Origin: Spirogloea muscicola | Lineage: Eukaryota; Streptophyta; Zygnematophyceae; Spirogloeales; Spirogloeaceae | Length of the DNA stretch: 49,083 bases | Direction: 5' to 3' | NCBI GenBank assembly: GCA_009602725.1 | Contig: WELB01000001.1 | Coordinates: 742,783 to 791,865, forward strand | In this document: positions 11,201-23,040 of the stretch, in pieces | How the letters are laid out: every line of letters begins with the position of its first letter | Numbering within the stretch: the first letter of the stretch is position 1 | Notes under the pieces: model-generated | The model's database searches: none | The model's input: only the letters and a program-made list of their open reading frames with translations | What the model was told of the DNA's origin: nothing | Position numbers and translations under genes: made by a program

Positions 11201-14200
11201 GCCACATTGCTACCACTGTACCTATGCCTCAGCTCAACAGTCAATGCATCTCTCCTCCTTTGTGCCTCTGGTCGCTTTTGACCAGCTCTACAGCCTGCCT
11301 TTCTCAGATACACTGTTGCGGTAAGTCCTATTCTCTAGCCAAATTTGCAGACCACATAAAACAGTCCACGATACGTCAACCTCAAGCATATGTCCCTGTC
11401 GGCAACGGCAGAAGAGGTCAAGGCTGTACCTTCTTCTGCTCTGTGGGGGTCACCATCGAGTGAAGGGGCAAGAGCAGGAACCTCTTGCCATCCCCAAGCA
11501 CTGGGTTCTGCGACAGCCGCTCCCGTAGCCTCAGTATTTCATTCCACCCGGGTAGGAAGACCAGGGTTGCCCCCTCGTCCATCACGGAGCCCTTGCCCTC
11601 AGTCACCATGTGCACTAGAAGCTTCTCAATTAGGTCCAAGTCCACCTCTTCCTGGTCCACTGCTGTCTGGTACTGTCTCAGGAGGTGCTCTTCCCTCCTC
11701 CCCTGCTCCTCCTGCCTCCTCTTATCCTCCACCTCTTTCTCTTGATGAGTTAGCAGCTCAACAACCTGCACAGTGCAACAAGTGCTCAAAAAGTTTCATG
11801 CATTAAGTACGTGTTGTAATACTCCCGAGTTACTCCCGACTCCCATTTAGAACAAAGGTAGACGAGAAGCTAGGAAGATTGTCCCACCACAACCTAAGGA
11901 TGCACCAAAATTTGCAAATTTGTGCTGCAGCGATTTCAGTGTGCAGGAATTGTCCAGGCAGTCATGCAGTATGCTAGCCCCACAAGGCCACTATGTTGCG
12001 CCTTGCCACATACTGGTGTTATCGCAGCTAGACTGGCCAGCTATGCACACAGCGATTTTAAGTCCTGAACAGCACCTCCTCATGACCATTGTATGAAGCC
12101 CAATCAAGCGCCGTATAGCCGTCTTGCGACCTTTGGCCTATGTCCGCTCCCAGTCGCAGCAACTCTCTTACTTCTTCCACCCTCCCCTTGCCAGCCGTGA
12201 CCATGAGAGCAGTGGCGCCTGAGAGAGAATGCCCGTAAGCCAGAAGCTGCCGGTGGTCCCCACCACCTTCCATGCATATGTCAAAGAGGGACTCAAAGTC
12301 ATCTTCCACCCACGCCTGCAGCATACAGTCACAGGCAAAATTTGCACTCAAATGGTGGTCAAGTATGCATGGACCCATCGTAATCAACCAAGAAGACAAG
12401 ATGCACATGGAAGGCCTGACTTTGGGAGCCCGGTGAGATAGAATACCTTGCTCAGTGCTTCATCCATTGCAGCGGCATCGTCAGCACCAAGCGGCTCGAT
12501 AATGTCGTCTGCATGTCTGTCATTTGAAGGTAAGGCTGGCCCTGATCTGCGATGACCACTTTCCCCCCAGTGAATGAGTGCCAGTATGTCCTCCAAATAG
12601 TAGGATTGGACCTGATAGGTGGAACAGTCATAGGTTCCAAATTAAAATATTGTAAAGCTTGGAACTGCATACCAGCATGCTACAACACAAGTCAGTCAAC
12701 ATCATAACTAAAATCTCACCTGTTGAGTTTCTTGATAAATGCATACCTCAAAGAGACAAACACAAAGATTAGAGGAGAAGCTGACCTTATGAGATGTGAC
12801 CCTTAGGTTTGGTTCTAGAGCTAACCGGGTGAGTGAAGCCAGGAACTCGCACAACAGGGCAACCTCCAAAGTAGGACACAAACAAGTCTATGTCTAGTGT
12901 GGCACTCATAAGAACCTGCATAGTACAGATTAGAGTAGTATCATGCAACATTTGTGGCAACAATGAATAGTCAGAGATGCTGTATGTGGCTACTTGCAGG
13001 ACATACTCAACATACGAAGAGGTCAACATTGCATCATACTGCATCTGATGCATGAGGACCTTCGTACCACTCGAAGACTTGGAGTCAGCTTCAAGAAGTC
13101 CCTGTTCAGAGCAAGCATGGACCTTATGTCAATGGCAGGATTGACGCTGTCACACAAGATTAGCAGGACAGCGCTGTCTCCTGTGAGAGCGAAGTCTTCC
13201 TACTGCATAGCATCTTGTGCTGGGTGGGAATGCCTACATAGTATGACTTCCAAGAACAAAATGTCATCAGGTGACAAGGAAGATTTGCGGTAGCATTCAC
13301 CTCAGGATGAGGAGCATGAAGTCTGCATAACGATCCCGCTCATGAATCTCGTCCTGAAGATCCAGGCAGTAAGTCACAAGGTATGGAAGATGTGCTCTTG
13401 ATAAATCCTCTACGCTGTACAGTGGCATGGTCAAAGAATCTCCTACCATGTAGAGTCAAGGTCAAACTCACCACGATGATGTGTGTTGCATCTATGCTGG
13501 CCTCCTCATAGTTCACTATCGGAGGCTTTGCACCATTTGTCAATCCCTCCTTGCCGGCTTGCCTTGAGGCAGCACCTAACTCCACCAGCTTTCGAAGCAC
13601 TACCCCAGTCGTGCACAGCATGAGGGAGGAGTGTGGGCCGCCCTTTGTCTCCAATCGAATCTAATCACACCCAGATACTGCACAGAGGTTATGCCAAAGT
13701 CTTGGTGCTGTTCAACAAAGGAATGCTCAGCTGTTTGCTAAGGACACGAATGACCAGCACATACGCCAAATGTACTACAACGCCATCAAGGCAGCTGCAA
13801 CAATGTTTGGAACATTCGTACAGTTCCACAGATAATGATGCCGCTGCGAGACAAGGGCTATTACCTGATAGCCCACAGTATCCCCAAGGGTCTCCCCTCT
13901 TTCAGAGGCTATACGCTCCGCCACTGCACCAAGACTGCTGCCTTTTGTAAACAATCTCTGGACGTGGATGATGCAACTAGTCTGAGGCCACCACCACTGA
14001 GGTGGCCTTCAGCGTTGTGGCTGCCCAAGTCATCAGTTCCAAACACGTAAGAAGTAACCTGAAGTTGCTGAAATCCGCCGAGGCTGAGTACATAGGATCC
14101 GGCACCCTTTCCGATTTCGGAGAGCGTGATCCAAGATATACTGGGGCACCTGCCCCAGTACAAGGAGCTTGTCTACTTGTCAATTTTGTGAGAGCTCACA

Positions 14201-16123
14201 GCCGAGGTGATCACAAAGCTTCTGAATACGTCAGAGAGTATGGTGCTCAAATAAGTTCAGCCTCTGGACTGCTGTGCTTGGTGCTTACAGCAATGCGCGC
14301 GCCTCACAGCTCAGGTCAGCATGCACCTGCGTGGTTTTTCCGCAGCCAGTTTCGCCTGCTATAAGTACCACCTGCACATGACGTGAAGTCCTGGACGCAT
14401 TGTTATCTTGACACCAGAGTTGGCCATCCAGCAATCAAGCATTCCGTGACGGGCACCCACTGCTTGGATTGCTACGTACACCTCTTTGAGGCTAAGCATG
14501 ATATTAGAAGCGTCAACTCCAGCCCTGAGCAGAGTTGCTTCAATAATGCAGAGCAGTCTGCTGCAAACAGATCAGAAGCAAAAGCCTACATCCTGCTTGT
14601 TCAACGTCAACAGCCGCAACAAGCAGGCTGTCAGCTTGCTCTTGAGGCTTGCAGTCACCTGGCTTTGCTCGACTGCTTTGATGATTTCATGCTGGAAGCG
14701 AGCAATGGGGAGCTCGGAGCGTTGCTTGGCCATCTAGGTGGTACATGTAGCGGTTCAGTGCAGTCAGTGCCTACACAAGATCGGGACTGTTGCCCCCAAG
14801 CATGAGGACAAAGCAGAGTCACACCGGAAGCTGTCCTTGCTTCCAGCATTATGTGAAAGAGCAACAGAAAAGTGGCCCCTGCTCAGCTTCATCACTGTGC
14901 AACCAACCTAACAACAGCTCAGCTGCAGCTGAGCTTGCTGCTGCTAATATTCTGACTGTAGGGAACTTACTCCGTCGCACCTGCTGCAGCCCTGGCATGT
15001 TCTGTAGCCTCGCTGCAAGCGCATTCGCCTGGCGCTCCACTTCAATGGCGCTGCTAGGCTGCCAAGCAGGCCGGCGGTTCCTTTGGGGTATTCTGTAACC
15101 AGGCTCGAGCCTCACTGAGGCATCCTCGTCAGAGAGGGGAGCCTGCGTGAGCTCCTCTGGCGAGGGGGGGTACTGCACCAGGAGGTCAAGGATGGCCTGC
15201 TGCGAGGTTGGAGAGAAGGAGATAGGTGTTGCGTAAGTGGACTTCGGCTTACTCCCTGCTGCCTGGAAGACTGTGACTTTCCGGCGGTCTCCAACACTGC
15301 ACCAGCAACACGAAGACATCAGCAGCGGTTGCAGCACTCAGACGACCACCCAAGCTTCAGTCTTCTGCTTGCATTGACTGAAGAAAACATCAGCCATTCT
15401 CTGGTGAGGCGTGCTTTTGTATTTGCACATTGCTTGGCCTGTACTCCCAGCCATGTGAGCTTTGCACACGAGTTGCAACCATCAGCTTTGCCATCTTGTG
15501 CATTTTAAGTGGTGATGCTGCTAGAACGGATGACTGATGTGGCTGTCAAGATGCACATGCGGCCACAAACTGCCTTCAGAGCAGCAAGCGACCAAAGGTG
15601 GCGAGAGGCGGCAGGCACCCATAGCTCTTGGATTTGAGGCCAAGCTTCTTGCAGAGCGAGTGCACGACTGCGCGGTCATGATTGCTCAGCCCCGCCTCAA
15701 ACGTGAGCTCTGCAGTTGCACAGACCGCCAGACGCTAATTTCAGGCCCTTGGGCAGGGCGCCGCTTTAGAAGAACGGCACACTCAACGATCCAGGAGCCA
15801 AATTTGCCTTGGATTCTTAAGCATTGTGACGTGCAAAGCCAGACTTCTCGAGGTTATGCTAGCAACTGCTCTCCTCCTGCTTCTGCTCATCATACGCAGC
15901 CCGTTAGCATCAGCTGGCCAGCTCGCACCACTCAAATCAGGCACCGAGGGCCAGTGGACCCGCCGAGCGCCGCAGCACAGAAGCCTGAGCTATCGCAAGG
16001 AGGTCTCCGGCTGCGTCAGAGAGCGGGGGGCATGCCTGCGTTGTCGCCAGCCCTGAATTGCTCCAGGCGCTGTGCGAGGCTGATGCGGTCGGCCTCCGAC
16101 ACGGGGCGCAGGCCCAGCGCCAT
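8283..16123 (-). CDS. R3H / DEIH-box RNA helicase with inserted ankyrin repeats (NIH/YTHDC2 type)
   Basis: Exons on the minus strand: 16123-16036, 15709-15619, 15296-14981, 14733-14659, 14371-14327, 14149-14059, 13923-13865, 13660-13472, 13353-13301, 13101-13068, 12915-12826, 12611-12447, 12315-12076, 11765-11430, 11136-10816, 10556-10372, 10120-10012, 9785-9361, 9131-8921, 8606-8415. Phases agree throughout and give 1105 codons. R3H domain, residues about 8-68 ([16 protein letters not shown]). Motif I GETGCGKT at 196-203, Ia TQPRRISA at 226-233, II DEIH at 319-322, III SAT at 351-353, ankyrin repeats about 445-520, IV LVFLPG, V STNIAET at 639-645, [10 protein letters not shown] at 687-694. 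A winged-helix/HA2-like and OB-fold-like C-terminal part follows (ending VVDRWLRYQ). The family unwinds RNA with ATP. Two introns start with GC. The end is uncertain: the last exon may splice at 8415 or read through to the stop at 8283. The donor of exon 19 could instead be at 8858. Confidence 0.93.
9786..10011 (-). other. GC-AG intron 17 of the helicase gene
   Basis: The donor is GACCAG|GCAAGC, a strong match to the GC-donor consensus, and the acceptor is GTTGCAG. Splicing joins [13 protein letters not shown] to [14 protein letters not shown], matching the order in the helicase family, in phase 0. Confidence 0.8.
15710..16035 (-). other. GC-AG intron 1 of the helicase gene
   Basis: The donor is CGCAG|GCATGC and the acceptor is CTGCAG. 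The frame downstream of the donor hits a stop within seven codons, and no GT nearby restores the R3H reading. Splicing at GC joins the codons exactly in phase and makes [15 protein letters not shown]. Confidence 0.75.
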
Positions 16124-16175
16124 GCCGCCGCCGCCGCCGCCGCCGTCGCCGCCGCCGCCGCCGCCGGTGCGGCGC
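16124..16175 (-). promoter_or_regulatory. GGC/GCC-repeat 5' leader of the helicase gene
   Basis: A run of GGC triplets lies directly 5' of the start codon at 16123-16121. Similar CCG/GCC runs sit just 5' of the start codons of the gene at 28159 and of SLU7. This looks like a recurring leader feature of this genome, with strong RNA-structure potential. Confidence 0.5.
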
Positions 16176-16254
16176 GCCAGTCGCGGCCCTGGCGGCTCCT
16201 GGTCGCGCGCCCCGCGTCCGCCCGGCCTCCTGCAGCGCTGGAACGGGCAGAAAG

Positions 16255-16335
16255 GAATGCGACTGCTGATGTTAAATGAGCGGCTGTAAGAGGCTCAGGA
16301 AGACTTCCGCTGCTGATGTTACAAGAGCGGCTGTG
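16255..16335 (-). repeat. Second hairpin-repeat family, two tandem minus-strand units
   Basis: Two units about 52 bases apart read, in reverse, CACAGCCGCTC, a short A/T spacer, then ATCAGCAG. Related + strand units are at 21961-22020, 22117-22172, 31490-31575 and 47205-47270. Confidence 0.5.
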
Positions 16336-16439
16336 AATGCCAACTCGGTACACGCTTTCTCCTCTGCGCCACTTATCAGCAGCTGCTTGTCCGCGCTGCC
16401 GCCTGGCGCCCTCGCGCCCCTCTGAACCTTTGTGAATTC

Positions 16440-18075
16440 TTTTTGGGCTGGCTTTTCGTGCCACTTCTTCTCTCGCGTTCCCAGCTCGCTCGACGCCCGA
16501 AGGACGCCTGGGAAGGCTCACTCTCCATCGGACCTTGTCCTTTCTCTGCCCCCATTGGGAGTGCCACTTCTTCTTTCTCTGCCGCGCCTTGGCTGCTGCA
16601 TCTGCTTTTCTGACAGGACGACGCTTTTCCGCCATTTCTGAAGTCGTCCTGGGCTGGCCTTTCACAGCCACTGCCTTATAGTGGAAGAGCAGTTTGTTTT
16701 GGGCTGGCCTCTCACATCCATTTGCCTCACATTGGCTTAGCTCTTTCTTTCTACTTCACCTTCGCTGGAGTCTCTTGCAAAGCTGTGTGGTCATGGAGCC
16801 TTCTGGCCCTTAGTACCTGCAGCCAAGTTGCTAGCGCATGTTTACCGCATGCGCTTGGCCGTCTCGCTGCAGAGGTCCATGGCCCGCGCGCTGCACCTGC
16901 GTGCCGGACGAGCCCTCGCTGCTGCCTCTGGCCCTGGCCAGGGGACCCGCTTCCAGAGGCCAAGTTTCTCTGACTTAAGGCTGCTTAGCAGGGGTTACTG
17001 AGAGTTTCGTAGCTGCTTAATATTGTTTTGTGCTTGTTTTTCTTAGTGCTTCCCCTGGCCCCTTCTTGCACTGTTCTTTTTTGGGCTGGCCTTTTCCAGC
17101 CCCTATCCTCTATGGGCGGCGAGCCCTTCTTCTTTGTACCTTGTCTGGGCTGGACATCCACAGCCCTCGTCCCCATTGGATGAGCTTACTCTCTCACTTA
17201 CTCTGATCTGCACTTGCTGACTGGAGGTCATTGAGAGCCTCCCCGCAGAAGTCACAGAGAGTAGTCGTGCTGGCCTTTCACCGTCATTGCCTCACAGTAT
17301 AAGAGCTGTTTCTTCTCTGCCCTTGTTCATATAACTGGGCTGGGTACTCACAGCCACTGTCTTACATCGAATCCATTTTCTGCAGCAGCCACGGAGAGTA
17401 GTCTCGTATTTTTGCGCCTTCCGGCCTATCAGACCTTGTCAAATTGTTTTGCGCTGGCCTCTCAGACGACGAGCAGGCTGGATCCAACGTTGCTGGCTCG
17501 CTAGCGCAGGTTGTGCATTCCTTTTGGGCTGGCCTCTCACAGCCATTGCCTTACATTGAAAGAGCTCTCTTCTTATGGGCAGCTGTTGACTAGGGCTAAG
17601 TGAGCGTCCATTTGCAGATTTCACAAAGAAAATTGTTCAAAAGTTTGCACCTTCCGGCATTCTAACCCCCGACATTCTAATCTTCTTCATTCTTTTGGGC
17701 TGGCCTCTCACATCCATCGCCTTACATTCGAATAGCTTTTGCTTTCCTTAGGCCTCGCTCGGTAGAGCTGCTTCTTCTGTTAGGCTGGCTCTGACAGGAA
17801 ATGAGCTCTTTCAGAAGTGACGAGAGTTGTGAAAGGCCAGCCCATAAGTAAAGGACAAGGACAGGTGAGCAACTCGGCTTTCAAAGCTGCTGGCTCGCTC
17901 GCTCAGGTATGTCATATGCGCCTGGCATTCTTGCTCCAGCGTTCCCTACCTTTTGGCAGCGCACTTGCGTCAGGCCGCACTTTGTCTGTTGCTTCTGGGG
18001 TTTATCGTGGTGGCACTTTTCCGGCTGCATGGCTACTGTGACTTGCGGCTGCTAAGCAAGATTTGATGAGCACGC
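16440..18075 (+). mobile_element. Retrotransposon 3' ends with hairpin arrays (family C)
   Basis: Three worn C-termini lie in tandem. (1) About 16811-16998 reads open as YRMRLAVSLQRSMARALH and ends SDLRLLSRGY-stop. (2) Near 17200-17231 is SDLHLLTGGH-stop. (3) About 17880-18057 holds AGSLAQVCHMRLAFLLQRSL. Hairpin units start near 16651, 16701, 17083, 17147, 17337, 17526 and 17697 (+), and one minus copy lies near 17830-17850. Each unit is GGGCTGG, a loop of 5-8 bases, CAGCC, then ATYGCCTTACATTGGAAGAGCT or a relative. In (1) the stop codon is followed within 100 bases by the first hairpin, which places the hairpins in the 3' untranslated tail. Confidence 0.72.
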
Positions 18076-20324
18076 ATTTGTTGTAGCCTCTTGCATGGAT
18101 GTATGGTTTTGCGCGTTCCAACCCCTTCTGACCTTGTCCGTAAGCAATGGAAGAGCTTCTGAAATAAGCATAGAGCGCCTCTCGTCACAATTCCTCGCCT
18201 GCTGCGCCGCTGCCCGAGAGCAGGAGCAGGGAGCAGGGAGCAGGAGCTCTCTGTGCTCCAGCTCGCCACAGAATTAGGCTGCATGCGGGCGTCAGTAAGA
18301 CTTGGTATTTGCTCTTCTGCCTCTGCCTTGCACCTTCTGACGCATCGCCCTTCAGCCGCTGCCCCGAGCCCTCACCGTGGGGGCAAGTTTCCTGCACCAA
18401 ATAATCAGCGGTCTGTCTGACTGGCTCAGACTGCTGTCTCACGCCAGTTGAGCTGGTGTAGTAGTCTGGTCGCGGCTACTTGGTTTGCTGCGCCGGCCTC
18501 CACTTCCTTGCACCAAGGACTGGTTGTACAATTATTGAGCTAGCGAGTTGCAACCCTTATCCTTTAGGAGGAGCTTGCACTTGTTGTAGATTCTCCTGGT
18601 GAAATCTCTTGGGTCGTTCATGACGCCACTGCCTTGAGATTGCTCAGGGTTTTCTTCCCGCCTGTTTTGACGTGATAATGAGGGGTGGAGCATGTGCGAC
18701 TTGCAGGCCGAAGTCACAGGTAGGGCCTGCTTGCTTCTCTCAGGACCTTCATGTTGGCTGGCCTCTTGCAGAGACGACCACATCTGACAGGGAGTGCTCT
18801 TTTAGGAGCTTCAAGGGTGGCCCCTTATCAATGGCATTCAGTACGCAATGGCCATCAGCAAAAGCCCAACAGGAGACCGTCTCTTAGCTCAAATTAGTCA
18901 GTGCAAAGTGTCGTTTCTCTTTTGCCTACTCCTATCGGGCCAGAGATTGACAAGGGATCTTGAGCGTGTAACAACAAAGGAGTCAAGCTTGGCAATCCAG
19001 AGGTGTGCCTCTCACGCTGCCTTGCATAGTCACAGCAGCACCACTGTTGCCCCCCCCCCCCCCTCCCGCGCCTTTCCGTCTCACCCAGTCCCCAACCCAT
19101 GCCCATACAACAGGGCCTTCATATGTTACTATGGAGCTGACGCAATGCTGCAAGACCGTGTCGTCCTCACCCACTCCAGTAAGTGTGGATTACTTGAGAT
19201 GCTCCTCTTGTTGGCGCCTTGTGGCTCAAGACTTAATCGCCATAGCTTGACACCGTTATGTCTTACTCTATCTAGCTGATCTTGTTACTCTGACTGTCAC
19301 TGTCACTCTGATACCCGTGCTTGACAATTGGCATTCGTTTGCGAGCCCTCTCTGAGGGTGTCAGTGCATTGGGACTTAATCATTGTGTTTGCTCGTGTGT
19401 TTGGTCTTGCATCACAACCACCCCTCTTAAAGAAATCCATCTGGCACAAGTTCTCAATGTATGCACTATGATTCCTTCATCGTAAACACATTGTCGTTGT
19501 TCAGATTATTTGACAAGCTACTCTCGTCATTTTCGCGCTACCTGGCTTCCAACTTACTTTAGCTTGTCTGCCTGCCATGTGGATCCTGAAACGTCGCTTT
19601 TCTCACCTGATCTCTTACTCGTCTCTTACTGATCTCTTATCGATGTGCACTGGCAGTCAACGCTGCAGCACGACGAATAGAGTTTAATCAGTTGCTCCCA
19701 GGATAATATCGTTTCATGCGAGCAAGTGAAGGGCAGGCATTAAGCATTCCAGAGATTGTTGGGACAGGCTAAAGCTGAGGCCTCAATCTTGTTGTTGGCT
19801 TGTGAGAAGCAGGCGTGTCCTAGCCTATGCTTGAGTTCCTGCCAGCCCTGGGCAGCGTGCAAGCCTAGGTTGATGGTCAGCAAGCTATGAGAGAAGATAA
19901 GAACCCATGTGTCATGTTGACAGCCGCATCATACAAAGTGCACACAACCTTGCCATTGCTATGCGTGCATCGAGCTTCATCACAGGCAGGCTTAAGCACG
20001 GACTCTTCTTGTGCAGCTGCAGGGCGCACGTGCTGCTGGCCCTTGGCTGCTTCTTGTCATTTGTGGCTGCCAATTCGAGAGCGCTTGCAGTGGTGCCACA
20101 GCCTGCAAGACTTGCAAAGAGCCGCGGACGGGCCTGCGTGCAATTGTGCATATGCCAGCGGGAGGAGATAGCGGCAGGCCTGGGTGCGCCCGGGCGGGCT
20201 CCCTTGGTCTCTTGGCACGCGCTGCATACTGCATATGTACGGTCAGCTGCCTGCGAATAGCATGGCCGATGAGCCACCAGGGCCGCAAGGATCAAGACGT
20301 GTAATTAGTGAAGGAGGGCCTGAG
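18076..20324. other. Gene-poor stretch, nothing recognised
   Basis: Only short frames without recognisable domains. There is a C14 run at about 19051-19064. The interval 19890-20290 has overlapping frames on both strands with no coding signal I trust. Confidence 0.4.
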
Positions 20325-20680
20325 TGCTAAGTACGAAGACAAGTACATCTAGAAATGTACATCACCTGCTGCCTAGCCGACCCAGTCAATAAGCGACAGA
20401 TCAGCAGGTAGACGTCGCTAACCGGTGTCCAGATTCCAGATGGCAGACGCTTGGCCCTCCTGCCACCATCCAAGCCTCACCCGGCTTCCAGGTGCAAAGC
20501 ATGAGCCTGCGCTCGCTGCATGAAAAGTGTTACACGACGGTGCAAGAACGACGCCTGCTGCTGGCAAGCCCATCGCAACCTGAAGCACATCGTCACATCT
20601 AGCATACCCTAGAATAGCAAGATTACTGAACAGGGCATGGAATCGAGTACCTTTGTCAGCCAGAGATGTCTGACTGCGGC
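20325..20680 (-). mobile_element. Degenerate family A retrotransposon C-terminus
   Basis: A minus-strand frame reads GTRFHALFSNLAILGYAR, colinear with MGPRFHTLLEKIASLGYAR in the better copy at 31681-32553. It continues with CDDVLQVAMGLPAA against REDMLPAQLGMPAA. Its 3' side (20330-20430) matches the family A end and tail, with many substitutions. Confidence 0.7.
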
Positions 20681-20799
20681 CGCTAGGCGGGGTGGCGGCT
20701 GCCACAGCTGCGGGGCTCGGGGCGGGCGCGAGAGAGGGCGGCGGGCGGACGCGTGGTTGGGGCGCCGCGGCGGGTGATGAAGCTACTCCGGGCTTTCTC

Positions 20800-21500
20800 C
20801 CAGCGCTTTTCCGGCCCCCTTCGGACCCTGTCCAATCATTTCCGGGCTGATTTTCACAATGTGCTTTAAGCGCTTTTCTGGCCCCTTTGGAGTTTGTATC
20901 ACTCTTCTTTTCCTGGGCTGGCCAATCACAGCCATCGCCTTTCTTGTGGAATAGACTCTCCTGTGTTCATACTTTCTGGGCTGGCTTTCCTCAGCCCCCG
21001 CCCCCTCTGGAAGAGCTCACATCTTTCGTTGTCTTTCGCATGCGCCTGGCGATATCGTTCCAACGTTCCCTTGCCCACGCAGTTCACACGCGCGCTGGAC
21101 GCGCTCTGGCCGCCGCCTCCGGGTCTCGGCGGAGTGCCTCCTTCCCTGCATCGAGCTACTCTGACCTGATGTTGCTCACTCGCGGGTACTGAGCTTCCTT
21201 AATGTGTTGTCGTGTTTGGCAAAGTAAACCATTTTCGGCACCTTGTTTGGCTTTGGACATTGTCCATTGCTTTTGGGCTGGCTTTGCCAGCCCCTCCTCT
21301 CTATGGGCGAGCACTTTCTCTTTTCTCACAGCCCTCGCCACCTTTGATGAGCTTACTTCCTCTTTCTTATCATTCCCAGCCACCAGTCAATCTGGCCGCG
21401 CTATTCTTCTTACCCCTCACTTGCCGTTTACTACCCATGTCCATTCCTTTTTTGGGCTGGCCTCTCCCAGCCACTGCCGTCAAATTTGGAAGCGCATGTT
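20800..21500 (+). mobile_element. Retrotransposon 3' end with flanking hairpin units
   Basis: An open frame, FRMRLAISFQRSLAHAVHTR, runs to SSYSDLMLLTRGY-stop at about 21190. Hairpin units at 20915 and 20978 lie upstream, and at 21275 and 21454 downstream. The unit at 21275 has the longest stem: GGGCTGG, loop CTTTG, CCAGCCC. The arrangement (coding end, stop, about 80 bases, hairpin, hairpin) repeats that at 16998-17170. Confidence 0.75.
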
Positions 21501-21930
21501 CCTTTCTTTACTACCCCCCGCGATGGCGGAGCCGCCGCCGCCGCGTGGCGGGCGGAGATCTATGGTGGGCTCTCTGCAACTGCCGCCGCCAAAAACGATC
21601 GGTGGCGCGCAACCGTCGCGAGTAACGAGCGGTCGTGCTGCGGCGACCGGACCAAGGTTCCGACATACGGCGCACGTGGCTCCGGCGCGTGGGCCGGCTG
21701 CCGGCGCGTGGGCGGCACCACAGGCCGGCCTGCCACGAGCACGTGCAGTAGGGGGAGGGATCCGGGATCCGACCCCCCACCCACTTGGAGAAGGACGTGC
21801 CGCCGACTGCCGGCGGAGCCGACGGTCGCCGGGCCAACGGGCGTGCCGAGATGACTCAGACCCCTCAGAGCTCTCATCCGGGCTCATCTACCCCGGCTCT
21901 GTTTGCCAAGCCCTGTTTGCTTAGCTTTTG
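21501..21930. other. GC-rich block, no supported gene
   Basis: Frames of over 100 codons exist on both strands but are low-complexity Arg, Ala, Pro and Gly. No conserved motif is seen. A small direct repeat GGGATCC lies near 21760. Confidence 0.35.
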
Positions 21931-22180
21931 GCTCCGCACACACACTTATGAACACCCTCTGTATCCACCTGGGTGGCTTTCAGAGTCGCTCTCCTGAATA
22001 AAGCAGCTGCATCCTTCTCTCAGCTCTTCTGACTTCCTAGTGCTGACACGGGGGTGCTAAGACCGCTCTCTTCACCTAGCCTGTGGCTCCGCTAACATAC
22101 TTATGAACACCCACTGTATGCACCTGGCTGGATTTCACGGCTGCTCTTTAGAATCAGCAGCCGCATCCTCCGCGGGCAGA
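21931..22180 (+). mobile_element. Retrotransposon 3' end between two tandem hairpin units of the second family
   Basis: Two units about 152 bases apart each read GGCTCCGC, then ACTTATGAACACCC, CACCTGG, a hairpin, and CAGC(A/T)GC(C/T)GCATCC. Between them, 22028-22061 encodes SSSDFLVLTRGC-stop. The second unit has a perfect stem, CGGCTGCT with AGCAGCCG, around 22138-22163. Confidence 0.65.
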
Positions 22181-22189
22181 GCGTTACCC

Positions 22190-23040
22190 CTCGGGAAAGA
22201 GCCCTTTCCAAGTTAAGAAGAAGCTCATCCAAAAGGGGCGATGGCTGTGACAGGAGTAGCTCTTGCAAATGGGCGAGGTCTGCAAGTGGCCAACCCATCA
22301 AACACTGACAAGGTCCAGAGACCCGACGTGGATAGCACGCAAAGTACAAAGAATACAGGATGGCTGCCCAGTAACGGCCCAGGCAGCAGCTGCAAGTCGG
22401 AATTGCTGTAAATTGCTCTGAAAGGCTGTGAAAGGCCCGCCAAAAAGAAATGGACAAGGGTCAAAGGGGCCAGATTGCCTAGTGGAACGAGTACGTACTG
22501 CCGATGGCTGCTCATATTCCCTTAATCAGCAGCCGCAAGTAGGAATAGCGGACAGCCGGACAGAAGAAGAAACACTTCTAGAGGGGGAGAGCTGGATAGG
22601 AGAAGCTCCTCAAGAAGAGGGCGAGGAAAGGCGAGCCCATTAGAAGGTGACAGAAGGAAAGAAGGTGAGGTACAGTTCCGTCAAGGTAAGGCAACGGCTG
22701 TAAGAGGCCAGCCCAGAAGAGATTAGAGAGGTTGTTGCCCCGGCAAAAGTCGAAGGAGGCAGCCAAGGTGCGGCCTGCCAGCAAGCACGGCAAGCACTGG
22801 AATAGCCGGAGCGAGACGGAGAGGCGCATGCTTTTAATCTCTAAAAACGACCGGCGACTTCTGCCGACTTGACGCCGGGACAGTGCTGACCACACGAGCC
22901 GCTAGAGGAGGTCGTGTCCTGAACCGTGTCCTGAACGTCCCATGGACGTCGATCAACAGAAAAAGGAGGTGGCTGAGGAAAGGCCAGCCCAAGAAGATTC
23001 CAAAATGTCCAGCCACATAAAAAAACGACAACGACGACGA
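22190..23040 (-). mobile_element. Minus-strand hairpin units and worn retroelement tails
   Basis: Reverse units occur near 22240, 22290, 22430, 22695 and 22970, each a GGCTGT..GGCCAGCC-type sequence with the flanking GACAAGG and GGGGCCAG words typical of the arrays. A short + oriented second-family unit lies at 22505-22545. No open coding frame remains. Confidence 0.6.

Noticed and set aside
19907-20304. 117-, 127- and 97-codon frames on both strands
   Set aside because: No domain, no splice context and mutual overlap.
21480-21900. Four overlapping frames of 105-135 codons
   Set aside because: Composition-driven; no conserved motif in any.
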